Shown: positions 1 through 7,894 of the stretch, in pieces
Position numbering within the stretch: the first letter of the stretch is position 1
Layout of the letters: the number at the start of each line of letters is the position of its first letter
Notes under the pieces: model-generated
What the model saw: the letters and a program-made list of their open reading frames with translations, nothing else
What the model was told of the DNA's origin: nothing
Database searches by the model: none
Source: Maritimibacter alkaliphilus
Lineage (GTDB): Bacteria > Pseudomonadota > Alphaproteobacteria > Rhodobacterales > Rhodobacteraceae
NCBI RefSeq assembly: GCF_019801605.1
Contig: NZ_JAHVIT010000012.1
Coordinates: 1 to 34,816, forward strand
Direction of reading: 5' to 3'
Length of the DNA stretch: 34,816 nucleotides
Translations under genes and position numbers: made by a program

Positions 1-80
1 ATCCCGAACTCGGCCGTTAAGCGCTGTCGCGTCAATGGTACTGCGTCTCAAGACGTGGGAGAGTAGATCGCCGCCAGACC
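1..80 (+). rRNA. rrf: 5S ribosomal RNA, 3' part
   Basis: The first 80 bases match the 3' two thirds of an alphaproteobacterial 5S rRNA: the loop around ATCCCGAACTCGGCCGTTAAG, the later GGTACTG segment, and the closing GGGAGAGTAGATCGCCGCC followed by AGACC. The 5' part lies outside the window. It is the last gene of an rRNA operon read on the plus strand. The next 45 bases lead directly into a strong terminator, with no tRNA between. The exact 3' end is uncertain by a few bases. Confidence 0.95.
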
Positions 81-125
81 TAGTAAAGAGCCACATATCT
101 CTCAATACGTATGACAAAAACAAAC

Positions 126-159
126 AAAACGCCCGACGCCACAAAGCGTCGGGCGTTTT
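126..159 (+). terminator. Rho-independent terminator of the rRNA operon
   Basis: A perfect 14-bp stem (126-139 with 146-159, left arm AAAACGCCCGACGC) closes a 6-base CACAAA loop and ends in TTTT. It lies 45 bp after the 5S gene and is the obvious stop for the rRNA operon. The flanking A-run and T-run would let it work on both strands. From 160 to 448 I see no gene, tRNA or clear promoter. Confidence 0.9.
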
Positions 160-448
160 GCGTTCCAGAAAACACGATTGAAAAACTCCCCATCGTCGGC
201 AGCCGCCCTAAGTACCCCGTGCTATCCTGGGGAGCGAACAGCTTTGGCCACGCGCAGGGACTTGAGGGCGCAGAGGTCCGACAGGGGGAGGACCTGATCA
301 GAGCCAGGCCAGACACCTTCCCTCAAGGGGCGTTGCGGGGCTGATCGAAGGCGCCTCGACCCCTCTCGGAAACACCACGCTTGCCGAATGGACTGATGAC
401 AATCCCGCTCCGCCGGGATACCCCGGTCTGCAAGCGACGGAGGTTCAG

Positions 449-964
449 ATGGACGGAACACTGGCAGTACTCTTTCTCGTGGCGGGTCTTACCGACATGG
501 GGTTCAACCATTGCGGTGACGCGGGCTGCTTTGCCCGCAGCGGCGAACAGGCCCGTCTCGGCCTCTCCTTCGGGGACGTGCAGTACCAGGAGAACTCGAT
601 CGATAACGAGTTCTACGTGAAGTACGACTTCCCGGTGGCCTATGGCCCGTTTCAGCCGATCGTCGGCGCCTCGATGACGATGGATGGCGATGCCTGGGTC
701 GGGTTCGGCGCGGCCTGGACGAAGAACTTCTTCGCCGATCGCGCCTATCTGCGGCTCTCGCTGATGCCCGGCCTCTACGCGCAGGGCGACGGGCCCGATC
801 TGGGCCATGCGATCGAGTTCCGCTCCGGCGTCGAACTGGGCTACGAGGGGCGCAACGGGGTGCGCTACGGTGTCTCCTACGACCACCGCTCCAACGCGGA
901 TATCGAGGAGTGGAACCCGGGCATGGAAACCATCCAGTTTGGCGTGTCTTTCCCGCTCAACTGA
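449..964 (+). CDS. PagL-like lipid A 3-O-deacylase (acyloxyacyl hydrolase family)
   Basis: 171 aa. The C-terminal part has the PagL signature: SYDHRSN (His-Ser-Asn, holding the catalytic His-Ser pair in known PagL proteins) followed by NPGMETIQFGVSFPL, an outer-membrane beta strand ending in alternating hydrophobic residues. The family removes the 3-O acyl chain of lipid A in the outer membrane. The many GxxY/GxxF alternations fit an 8-strand barrel. The N-terminus (LAVLFLVAGL) is hydrophobic but is not a textbook signal peptide. The start is chosen because GGAGG lies 8 bases upstream. It is convergent with the TetR gene, 3 bp apart. The family call is good; the substrate is inferred. Confidence 0.75.
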   Translation: MDGTLAVLFLVAGLTDMGFNHCGDAGCFARSGEQARLGLSFGDVQYQENSIDNEFYVKYDFPVAYGPFQPIVGASMTMDGDAWVGFGAAWTKNFFADRAYLRLSLMPGLYAQGDGPDLGHAIEFRSGVELGYEGRNGVRYGVSYDHRSNADIEEWNPGMETIQFGVSFPLN

Positions 965-967
965 TCC

Positions 968-1579
968 TCAGGCGCCGTAGCGCGCCATGAAGGTCTCGAC
1001 CGCCTCCCGCGCCGTGCGGGTGGCGAGGTCCGGCGATACCGCGTCGTCGATCCCGAAAAGCCGGCGCATGAAGACCCCTGTCTTGCAAAGTTGGGCGAAT
1101 TGCTCCGCCGCGAAGTCGCAATCCTCGATCACCAGATCGCCGCGCGACACCGCCCGCTGCAGGTAGGCGCCGAGGCGCGCCCGCGCCGTGAGCGGGCCGG
1201 ATTCGTAGAAGTCGCGTGCCAGCTCGGGGAAACGTTCCGACTCGCTGACACAGACCCGGAAGACCGCGACCGACAGGTCGGAGGTGAAGAAACGCACCAT
1301 GCGCTGCGCCGCGAAATCGAGCACCTCGCGCACCGGCATGTCCTCGTGGACCAGACCTTCGGCATCCTCGGCCATCCGCAGGCATTCGGCCTTGGCCACC
1401 TGCAGGAAGAGCAACCGCTTGTCCGGGAAATAGCTGTAGAGCGTCGCCTTGCTGACACCGGCTTCGCGCGCGATATCGTCGACGCTGGCCCGGTCGAACC
1501 CGTCCGCCATGAAGATCTGGCGGGCGCCCTCGATCACCTGATCGTACTTGCGCCCCTTCCGCACCGCGGTTTCGGTCAT
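968..1579 (-). CDS. TetR/AcrR-family transcriptional regulator
   Basis: 203 aa. Residues about 10-60 form a TetR helix-turn-helix (ARQIFMADGFDRASVDDIA, then AGVSKATLYSYFPDK). The rest is the helical ligand-binding domain, with a C-terminal part of the AcrR_C/AefR type common in drug-efflux regulators. The start MTETAV is chosen over an in-frame ATG 20 codons upstream because it follows a GAGTGAGACGG Shine-Dalgarno region, and because the longer form would begin inside the promoter and operator. It is divergent from mbfA, with a candidate operator inside its own promoter, so autorepression is likely and control of mbfA possible. The ligand is unknown. Confidence 0.9.
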   Translation of the reverse strand: MTETAVRKGRKYDQVIEGARQIFMADGFDRASVDDIAREAGVSKATLYSYFPDKRLLFLQVAKAECLRMAEDAEGLVHEDMPVREVLDFAAQRMVRFFTSDLSVAVFRVCVSESERFPELARDFYESGPLTARARLGAYLQRAVSRGDLVIEDCDFAAEQFAQLCKTGVFMRRLFGIDDAVSPDLATRTAREAVETFMARYGA

Positions 1580-1610
1580 TCCCGTCTCACTCTTGTATTC
1601 CCCGGACCGA

Positions 1611-1639
1611 GTATAAACTGTCCCGTTCAGTTCGGGCAA
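1611..1639 (-). promoter_or_regulatory. tetR promoter with embedded inverted-repeat operator
   Basis: On the minus strand TTGCCC (1634-1639) and TTATAC (1611-1616) are spaced by 17 bp, a sigma70-like promoter starting about 25 nt upstream of the tetR ATG. The spacer holds a 5-7-5 inverted repeat, AACTG-N7-CAGTT (1616-1632), of the size and place expected for a TetR operator. Binding there would block tetR itself and could affect mbfA, which starts 77 bp away on the other strand. Seen: the symmetry and spacing. Inferred: that it is bound. Confidence 0.55.
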
Positions 1640-1709
1640 GCGACGGGATGTCCTCTTGCGGGTGCCGGTCAGGGGCGTAGGGTCCGCTCAGACGCGCAAG
1701 GAGACAGCC

Positions 1710-2684
1710 ATGGCCCTCTTCCGCCCCAGACGGCATTTCAACGATCTCAGCGAACAGGAAGTTCTCGCCCTGGCCATTTCCTCGGAAGAGGATGATGGCC
1801 GCATCTATCGCACCTATGCCGAACGGCTGCGGGCGGAATATCCCGATACGGCGGCGATGTTCGACGGCATGGCCGACGAGGAGGACGTGCACCGCCGGCG
1901 CCTGATCGCGCGCCACGAAGAGCGCTTCGGCAAGGTCATCCCGCTGATCCGGCGCGAACACGTGGCGGGCTATTATGCCCGCCGCCCGGTCTGGCTGGTG
2001 GAGAACCTCGGGATCGAACGCATCCGCGCCGAGGCCGAGGCGATGGAGCAGGACGCCGAGCGCTTCTACCACGCCGCGGCCAAGCGCAGCACGGACACGG
2101 AAACCCGCAAGCTCCTCGGCGATCTCGCCGCGGCGGAGGCAGGCCACCGCGAAACGGCGCATCACCTCGAGGCCGAGCATCTCGACGCAGACAGCCGCGA
2201 GGCGGAGAAGGCCACGGCCCACCGGCAGTTCGTGCTGACGTGGGTGCAGCCGGGCCTCGCGGGGCTGATGGACGGCTCGGTCTCCACGCTGGCGCCGATC
2301 TTCGCCGCGGCCTTCGCGACCCAGAACACCTGGGAAACCTTCCTCGTCGGCCTCGCCGCCTCGATTGGGGCGGGCATCTCCATGGGCTTCACCGAGGCCG
2401 CCTCGGACGACGGGCAACTGTCGGGCCGGGGGTCGCCCTTCAAGCGCGGGATCGCCTCCGGCGTGATGACCGCGCTTGGCGGTCTTGGCCATGCGCTGCC
2501 CTACCTGATCCCGGATTTCTGGACCGCGACGATCACCGCCTTCGTCGTCGTGTTCTTCGAGCTTTGGGCGATTGCCTGGATCCAGAACCGCTACATGGAC
2601 ACGCCCTTCTTCCGCGCCGCCTTCCAGGTCGTGCTCGGCGGGGCGCTCGTCTTCGCGGCCGGTGTCCTCATCGGCTCCGGCTGA
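1710..2684 (+). CDS. mbfA: MbfA-type iron exporter (ferritin-like plus VIT1-like domain)
   Basis: 324 aa. The N-terminal half (about 10-165) is a ferritin/erythrin-like four-helix domain with two ExxH iron ligands (EDVH, EAGH) and further acidic residues (SSEEDD). The C-terminal half is the membrane domain of the VIT1/CCC1 family, opening with GLMDGSVSTLAP and holding about five membrane helices. MbfA in rhizobia exports Fe2+ from the inner membrane and protects against iron and peroxide stress. The start MALFRP follows AAGGAG. In rhizobia mbfA is controlled by Irr through an ICE box; I see no such box here, but a TetR gene is divergent. The gene is followed directly by a structured repeat element. 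Confidence 0.9.
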   Translation: MALFRPRRHFNDLSEQEVLALAISSEEDDGRIYRTYAERLRAEYPDTAAMFDGMADEEDVHRRRLIARHEERFGKVIPLIRREHVAGYYARRPVWLVENLGIERIRAEAEAMEQDAERFYHAAAKRSTDTETRKLLGDLAAAEAGHRETAHHLEAEHLDADSREAEKATAHRQFVLTWVQPGLAGLMDGSVSTLAPIFAAAFATQNTWETFLVGLAASIGAGISMGFTEAASDDGQLSGRGSPFKRGIASGVMTALGGLGHALPYLIPDFWTATITAFVVVFFELWAIAWIQNRYMDTPFFRAAFQVVLGGALVFAAGVLIGSG

Positions 2685-2685
2685 T

Positions 2686-2750
2686 CATCCACTGTTCCCA
2701 AATATCCTCCGGGGGAGGGGCCGCAGGCCCCGGGGGGCAGACAGCCCCCC
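2686..2750 (+). repeat. Dispersed two-hairpin intergenic element, copy 1
   Basis: Begins 2 bp after the mbfA stop. Order: CATCCACTGTTCCCAAATATCC leader (2686-2707), CGGGGG, hairpin 1 GGGGCC-GCA-GGCCCC (2717-2731), hairpin 2 GGGGGGC-AGACA-GCCCCCC (2732-2750). The same architecture recurs at 32653 (plus) and 34733 (minus), and the leader recurs at 24842. There is no T-run, so it is not a classical terminator. Confidence 0.8.
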
Positions 2751-2863
2751 ACACCACCCCGGGACGCCCGCGCTTCCACCCCGGCAGGACACGACCCGCT
2801 TGACCCGGCCCCCCGCCCCGGGTCATGGCTTGCGCAACCACGCCCACGCGAAAGGACCTGCCC

Positions 2864-3694
2864 ATGGAAACCCTCTCCGAGAACCGCTGCTTCGGTGGCC
2901 TTCAGGGCGTCTATCGCCATGCCTCCGCCTCCTGCGCCTGCGACATGACCTTCGGGCTCTTCCTGCCGGAAGAAGCCGCCGACGGCCCCGTGCCGCTGCT
3001 CTGGTTCCTCTCGGGGCTGACCTGCACCCACGAGAACGCCATGGTGAAGGCCGGCGCACAGGCCTGGGCCGCGCAGCAGGGCATCGCGCTGGTCTTTCCC
3101 GACACCTCGCCCCGCGGCGAGGGCGTGGCCGATGACGAGGCCTATGACCTCGGCAAGGGCGCGGGCTTCTACGTGAACGCGACCGAGGAACCCTGGGCAC
3201 CGCACTTCCGGATGTGGGATTACGTGGCCGACGAACTGCCCGAACTGCTGTTCGAGACCTTCGCCCTCGACGCCGAGCGCCAGTCCATCACCGGCCACTC
3301 CATGGGCGGGCACGGCGCGCTGACGCTGGCCATGTCCCTGCCGGGCCGCTTCCGCTCCGTCTCGGCTTTCGCGCCGATCTGCAACCCGGTGAAATCCGAC
3401 TGGGGCAAGAAGCAGCTCTCCGCCTACCTGGGCGAGGATCGCGCGGCCTGGGAGCCCCATGACGCCTCGCTGCTGATGGCCGAAACCGGCTTCGACGGGC
3501 CGATGCTGGTGGACACCGGCACCTCGGACCAGTTCATCGACCTGCTGCGCCCGGAAACCCTGATGCAGGCCGCCGCGGCGCGCCGCCAGCAGGGCGAGTT
3601 CCGGCTCCAGAAGGGCTATGACCACTCGTATTTCTTCATCTCGACCTTCATGGAGTCCCACGTGGACTTCCACGCCGAAGCGCTCTGGTCCTGA
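2864..3694 (+). CDS. fghA: S-formylglutathione hydrolase
   Basis: 276 aa, the usual length for the family. It is an esterase-D type alpha/beta hydrolase that cleaves S-formylglutathione to formate and glutathione, the last step of glutathione-dependent formaldehyde oxidation in the cytoplasm. Visible marks: [19 protein letters not shown] near the N-terminus, the nucleophile elbow GHSMGG with Ser146, an Asp in DTGTSDQF, and the catalytic His254 in [10 protein letters not shown]. The start METLSEN is chosen because AAAGGA lies 9 bases upstream; an ATG 13 codons earlier lacks a ribosome binding site. The usual partner, glutathione-dependent formaldehyde dehydrogenase, is not adjacent. The next gene follows after 16 bp. 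Confidence 0.93.
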   Translation: METLSENRCFGGLQGVYRHASASCACDMTFGLFLPEEAADGPVPLLWFLSGLTCTHENAMVKAGAQAWAAQQGIALVFPDTSPRGEGVADDEAYDLGKGAGFYVNATEEPWAPHFRMWDYVADELPELLFETFALDAERQSITGHSMGGHGALTLAMSLPGRFRSVSAFAPICNPVKSDWGKKQLSAYLGEDRAAWEPHDASLLMAETGFDGPMLVDTGTSDQFIDLLRPETLMQAAAARRQQGEFRLQKGYDHSYFFISTFMESHVDFHAEALWS

Positions 3695-3710
3695 GGCAGG
3701 GCACGGGCCG

Positions 3711-4163
3711 ATGACGAAGCTCTACATTGACGCCGATGCCTGCCCGGTGAAAGCCGAGGCAGAGCGGGTCGCCACGCGCCACAAGGTGCCGATGCTGGTG
3801 GTCTCGAACGGCGGGCTGCGCCCGTCGCCGAACCCGCTGGTCGAGACGGTGATCGTGGCCGCCGGTCCCGACGAGGCCGACATGTGGATCGCCGAGCGGG
3901 CGGGGCCGGGCGACGTGGTCGTGACCGGGGACATCCCGCTTGCCTCGCGCTGCATCGAGGGCGGCGCCCGCGTCCTGCGCCACAATGGGGAGGCCTTCAC
4001 CCCGGCGAACATAGGCCAGCAACTCGCCATGCGCGACCTGATGGCCGACCTGCGCGCGGCGGACCCGTTCCGGCAGGGCGGGGGCAAGGGCTTTACAAAG
4101 GCCGACCGCTCCCGTTTTCTGGACGCGCTGGAGCGCGAACTGCGCGCCGCGATGAAATCCTGA
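3711..4163 (+). CDS. YaiI/YqxD family protein (UPF0178, DUF188)
   Basis: 150 aa, full length for the family. It starts with the diagnostic [10 protein letters not shown] and has [11 protein letters not shown] and a C-terminal [19 protein letters not shown] block. The conserved Asp residues recall PIN-like nuclease folds, but the biochemical role is not established. It sits 16 bp behind fghA, so the two are probably co-transcribed. No strong Shine-Dalgarno is visible; AGGCAGGGCACGGGCCG precedes the ATG. Confidence 0.9.
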   Translation: MTKLYIDADACPVKAEAERVATRHKVPMLVVSNGGLRPSPNPLVETVIVAAGPDEADMWIAERAGPGDVVVTGDIPLASRCIEGGARVLRHNGEAFTPANIGQQLAMRDLMADLRAADPFRQGGGKGFTKADRSRFLDALERELRAAMKS

Positions 4164-4208
4164 GGCGGTCCGCCGCCCGATCCCTCCCAAGCCGGAAACG
4201 AGGCCTCC

Positions 4209-4310
4209 ATGCGTGTCGTCGTCCCTTGCGATCCCGGGACCGTCCCGATCCTGTGCCCGTCCGCCGGCGGGGCGTCCCCTGCCCGTGACCCATCGAGGGA
4301 GGCGGCATGA
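4209..4310 (+). CDS. Possible 33-aa leader peptide overlapping the hydrolase start
   Basis: A short frame starts at ATG 4209 after GAGGCCTCC and runs 33 codons to a TGA that overlaps the ATG of the next gene as ATGA. The product is rich in Val, Pro, Ala and Gly with no recognisable motif. The 4-bp overlap resembles translational coupling seen many times in this window. Against it: the short length, lack of a known homologue, and the hydrolase's own good ribosome binding site (GAGGGAGG). Treat as a candidate only. Confidence 0.25.
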   Translation: MRVVVPCDPGTVPILCPSAGGASPARDPSREAA

Positions 4311-5257
4311 CGCTGGCCCTGATCCTTCTTCTCCTCGCCCTGCTTCTGGCGTTGCTGCTCTATCTTCCCATCGCGCTCGATCGCCGGCGCAAGCCGATGG
4401 ATGCGACCGCGCGGCGGGATGCGCCGGGGGATTTCGTGCGGCTCTCGCAGGGCGTCACCCATTTCCAGTGGGTCATGCCCGAGGCGAACCCCACCAAGGC
4501 CCCTGTCGCGGTGCTGGTGCATGGCTTCTCGACCCCGCTCAGCACATGGGACCACCTCGCGCCGGAACTGGCGCGGATGGGCTACCGGGTGCTGATGTAC
4601 GATCTCTACGGGCGCGGCTATTCCGACCGGGTCGATGGACCCGAGGGGCGGGACTTCTTCCTGACCCAGCTCAACGACCTGTTGAACGATCAGGGCATCA
4701 CGCGGCCCTTCACTCTGGTGGGCTATTCCATGGGGGGCGCCATTGCCGCGGCCTTTGCCGCCCGCTGGCCCGAGCGTCTGGATCAGCTGGTCCTGCTGGC
4801 ACCCGCCGGCATGGGGGCCTTCCCGCAGGGGATGCTGAAACGGTCGCGGGATTCCCATCTGCCGTCGGACTGGCTGATGCTCGCGCTTTACCCCGGTGTC
4901 CACAAGGGCGCGGCCAAGGCGCTCAAGCTGATGGACGGAACCTGCGCCCATGCGGCGCAGGATCACCGGGATCAGCTGAACTACGCCGGCTACATGCAAT
5001 CCCTGCTGGCCAGCCTGCGCGGCATCCTGCGGGACGAGATGCGCCCCGAGCACAGCCAGCTGCAACGCACCAACCTGCCGGTGCTCGCCGTCTGGGGCGG
5101 ATCGGATATCGTGATCCCGCTGGAATGCATGGGCACGCTGGCGCATTGGAACCGCTCGGTCGTGCATGTGGAGGTGCCCGGCGCCAGCCACTGGCTGCCG
5201 CTGACCCACGCCAGCGAGGTGGCGCAGGCCATCCGGGACTTCGACGAGGCCCTCTGA
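4307..5257 (+). CDS. Membrane-anchored alpha/beta hydrolase
   Basis: 316 aa. Residues about 2-24 are a single Leu-rich membrane helix followed by DRRRK, so the enzyme is probably tethered with its catalytic domain on one face of the inner membrane. The rest is an alpha/beta hydrolase fold: VLVHGFSTPLSTWDH oxyanion region, nucleophile elbow GYSMGG (Ser141), acid in WGGSD (Asp267) and base in ASHW (His295). The family covers lipases, esterases and haloperoxidase-like enzymes; the substrate cannot be read from the sequence. The start follows GAGGGAGG at ideal spacing. It converges on the MFS gene. Confidence 0.85.
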   Translation: MTLALILLLLALLLALLLYLPIALDRRRKPMDATARRDAPGDFVRLSQGVTHFQWVMPEANPTKAPVAVLVHGFSTPLSTWDHLAPELARMGYRVLMYDLYGRGYSDRVDGPEGRDFFLTQLNDLLNDQGITRPFTLVGYSMGGAIAAAFAARWPERLDQLVLLAPAGMGAFPQGMLKRSRDSHLPSDWLMLALYPGVHKGAAKALKLMDGTCAHAAQDHRDQLNYAGYMQSLLASLRGILRDEMRPEHSQLQRTNLPVLAVWGGSDIVIPLECMGTLAHWNRSVVHVEVPGASHWLPLTHASEVAQAIRDFDEAL

Positions 5258-5320
5258 GGGCGCGCCCCGGCGCGGCCCTCACACGTCCGCCTCAGGGATC
5301 GCGAGGCGCGGGCCCCACGA

Positions 5321-5384
5321 CTCCGGCCCGAAAGCTCAGGCCCAAAAACTCAGGCCCGAAAGCTCAGGCCATAGGCCTCAGGCC
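5321..5384. repeat. 14-bp tandem repeat, about 4.5 units
   Basis: Units start at 5321, 5335, 5349, 5363 and 5377. The consensus is CTCAGGCCCGAAAG; unit 1 has CTCCGG and unit 4 drifts to ATAGGC at its end. It lies between two convergent genes, and the last partial unit contains the stop codon of the MFS gene (TCA at 5378-5380, read as TGA on the minus strand). It looks like replication-slippage expansion; no function is evident. Confidence 0.85.
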
Positions 5385-6613
5385 GCGACGGGTACCCGGT
5401 TTTCCTTCACCGGCAGATGGACGACGGCCGAAAGCGCCCCGACCGCAACGCCGATCCACCACACCAGCGTGTAGTCGCCATAGACGTCATACATCTTGCC
5501 GCCCAGCCAGACGCCCATGAAGCCGCCGAGTTGGTGGCTGAAGAAGACGATGCCATAGAGCGTGCCCATGTAGCGCAGCCCGTAGATATGCGCGATCAGC
5601 CCGGAGGTCAGCGGCACGGTCGCCAGCCAGAGCGCCCCCATGAGCGCCGAGAAGATCAGCACCGAGGCGGGCGTGATCGGCATCAGGATGAAGGCCGCCG
5701 CCACGATGGTGCGCAGGGTGTAGATCCCCGCCAGCAGGTACTTCTTGGGCAGCGTCTTGCCGAGGTATCCCGCCAGCAGCGTCCCCATGATGTTGAAGAG
5801 CCCGATGAAGGAGATCGCGATCGCCCCGAGCGCCGAGGTCGAGGTGATCCCGATGGCGGACAGCAGGCTCCCGTCGAGGATCGGCCCGCACATCTCCGTC
5901 ACCATGGCGGGGAAATGCGCGGTGATGAAGGCCAGCTGATAGCCGCAGGAGAAGAAGCCGATGAAGATCAGCGAGAAGGAGGGATCGCGGAAGGCGCGGC
6001 GCAGGATCTGGCCCATGGTCTCCTCCAGCTCCCCACGCGAGACGGGCTTGGGGCTGCGCATCATCGGCAGCACCGCGAGCGTTGCGAGGATCACAACGGC
6101 GAAGACGAGGAAGACCTGCTGCCAGGGCATCATCCCCAGCAGCCATTCCGCCGTGGGCGCGCCGAAGACCTGTCCCGCGCTGCCCGCTGCCGTGGCAATC
6201 GCCAGCGACATGGAGCGGTTCTCGTCCGAGGCGGCGCGGCCGACCACGGCGAGGATCACGCCGAAGCCCGTGCCCGCGACGCCGAAGCCCACGAGGATTT
6301 CCAGCATCTGGTGTGCCTCGGGCGTGACCGCCATGGAGGAGAGCACGAGCCCCGCCGCGTAGAGGATCGCACCGGCCACGATGGCCGCCCGGTCGCCCAG
6401 CTTCTCGGCGAAGGCGCCGAACAGCGGCTGCCCGATGCCCCAGGCGAGGTTCTGGATCGCGATGGCGAGGGAGAATTCGGATCGGAGCCAGCCGAATTCC
6501 TCGGCAATCGGGATCTGGAACACGCCGAAGGAGGCGCGGATCGCGAAGCTGAGGACGATGATGACGCAGCCGGCGATGAGCACCGGCGTGAAAAGGGGGG
6601 CTTTGCTGTCCAT
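5378..6613 (-). CDS. MFS transporter (monocarboxylate/oxalate-formate antiporter-like)
   Basis: 411 aa with about 12 membrane helices and the central cytoplasmic loop after helix 6 (RSPKPVSRGELEETMGQILRRAF). FGAFAEKLGDRAAIVAGAILY is the MFS signature loop between helices 2 and 3. The SFAIRASFGVFQIPIAEEFGW opening and the AHIYGLRYMGTLYGIVFFSHQLGGFMG region are typical of the OxlT/MCT-like branch. Substrate unknown, possibly an organic acid. The start MDSKAPLF is chosen over one 8 codons upstream because GGAGGAGA precedes it. It is divergent from zapE across 146 bp. Confidence 0.85.
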   Translation of the reverse strand: MDSKAPLFTPVLIAGCVIIVLSFAIRASFGVFQIPIAEEFGWLRSEFSLAIAIQNLAWGIGQPLFGAFAEKLGDRAAIVAGAILYAAGLVLSSMAVTPEAHQMLEILVGFGVAGTGFGVILAVVGRAASDENRSMSLAIATAAGSAGQVFGAPTAEWLLGMMPWQQVFLVFAVVILATLAVLPMMRSPKPVSRGELEETMGQILRRAFRDPSFSLIFIGFFSCGYQLAFITAHFPAMVTEMCGPILDGSLLSAIGITSTSALGAIAISFIGLFNIMGTLLAGYLGKTLPKKYLLAGIYTLRTIVAAAFILMPITPASVLIFSALMGALWLATVPLTSGLIAHIYGLRYMGTLYGIVFFSHQLGGFMGVWLGGKMYDVYGDYTLVWWIGVAVGALSAVVHLPVKENRVPVAA

Positions 6614-6759
6614 ATTCTCCTCCGTTCGCGCCGGCACATGTTGCTCAAAGCGCAGGGCGGGTCAATTCAGCCTTTGGAATGGTCAGGATCACGGACGTTT
6701 CTGTCCGCGTCGGCGCGGGGTCTCTTTCCATGCCCCGAGGCCCGCGCTATGTCGGGCGC

Positions 6760-7830
6760 ATGAGCAATGTGTCTGACCTCTATCGTGCCCGCGTCGCGCG
6801 GGGCGAGATCAAGCCGGACCCCGCGCAGGAAGCTGTCCTGCCGGAGTTCGACCGCATCGACAACGCCCTGAACCAGCCGGTGAAACGCGGCTTCTTCGGG
6901 CGCAGGAAGGCCCCTGACGCGCCCAAGGGGCTCTACCTCTGGGGCGGGGTCGGACGCGGCAAGTCGATGCTGATGGACCTCTTCGTGGAAAGCCTCTCGG
7001 TGCCCGTGCGCCGGGTCCATTTCCACGCCTTCATGCAGGAAATCCACGCCGGCATGACCGCCGCACGCGCGGCCAAGGTCGAGGACGCGCTGGCCCCCGT
7101 GGCCGAGAAGGTGGCCGCCGACCTGCGCGTACTGGCCTTCGACGAGATGCAGATCACCGACATCACCGATGCGATGATCGTGGGCCGCCTGTTCGAGATG
7201 CTCTTCGATCGTGGCATCGTGGTGGTGACCACGTCGAACCGCGTGCCCGACGACCTCTACAAGGATGGGCTGAACCGCCAGCTGTTCCTGCCCTTCATCG
7301 AGGAGATCAAGTCCCGCATGGTCGTGCATGAGCTGGAAAGCCCGCGCGACTACCGTCAGCACCGGCTGGCCGGCGGGCAGGTCTATTTCGCGCCCGCCAA
7401 TGCGGAGGCGCGCGGACAGCTGAACGCGATCTGGGACGATCTGACCGGCGGTGCCGCGGGCGAACCTCTGGTGCTGACGGTGCAGAAGCGCCCGGTGGAG
7501 ATCCCGCGCTTCGCCAATGGCGTCGGCCGGGCCCGGTTCTACGATTTCTGCGGCAAGATGCTGGGCGCGGCGGATTACCTCGCCATTGCCGAGACCTGCA
7601 AGGTGCTGATCCTCGAGGACATCCCGCGCCTTGGCCGGTCTAACTTCAACGAGGCGAAGCGGTTCGTCACGCTGATCGACGCGCTCTACGAAGCCAAGGT
7701 GCGCTTCATCTGCTCTGCCGCGGATGAGCCCGAGTCGCTCTATATCGAGGGCGAGGGGGTTTTCGAGTTCGAACGGACCGCCAGCCGCCTGCGCGAGATG
7801 CAGGACAAGGACTGGGGCGCGGAAGAGTGA
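6760..7830 (+). CDS. zapE: Cell division protein ZapE (AFG1-like ATPase)
   Basis: 356 aa. P-loop ATPase of the AFG1/ZapE family: Walker A GGVGRGKS, Walker B LAFDEMQITD, TTSNRVPDDLYKDGLNR (sensor region) and the C-terminal FICSAADEPESLY block. ZapE associates with FtsZ at the division site and limits Z-ring stability in E. coli. The start MSNVSDLY is chosen by family alignment; no Shine-Dalgarno is present. A TATGTC hexamer (6748-6753), 17 bp after TTTCCA, would start transcription near the ATG, so the message may be leaderless. In-frame ATGs at 6679 and 6730 are less likely. Confidence 0.9.
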   Translation: MSNVSDLYRARVARGEIKPDPAQEAVLPEFDRIDNALNQPVKRGFFGRRKAPDAPKGLYLWGGVGRGKSMLMDLFVESLSVPVRRVHFHAFMQEIHAGMTAARAAKVEDALAPVAEKVAADLRVLAFDEMQITDITDAMIVGRLFEMLFDRGIVVVTTSNRVPDDLYKDGLNRQLFLPFIEEIKSRMVVHELESPRDYRQHRLAGGQVYFAPANAEARGQLNAIWDDLTGGAAGEPLVLTVQKRPVEIPRFANGVGRARFYDFCGKMLGAADYLAIAETCKVLILEDIPRLGRSNFNEAKRFVTLIDALYEAKVRFICSAADEPESLYIEGEGVFEFERTASRLREMQDKDWGAEE

Positions 7831-7864
7831 CCTGAAGGCCACGGCAGCGACTGGATACAAAAAT

Positions 7865-7894
7865 GGGGACCGTTGGCCGGTCCCCTTTATTTTG
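7865..7894 (+). terminator. Terminator after zapE
   Basis: Perfect 8-bp stem GGGGACCG/CGGTCCCC (7865-7872, 7878-7885) with a TTGGC loop, followed by TTTATTTTG. It is 35 bp after the zapE stop and of standard Rho-independent form. Confidence 0.85.

Noticed and set aside
957..1385. Long Gly/Arg-rich frames opposite or out of phase with tetR, mbfA, fghA and others
   Set aside because: They are high-GC shadow frames: Arg/Pro/Gly/Ala-rich, no motifs, and fully inside well-supported genes.
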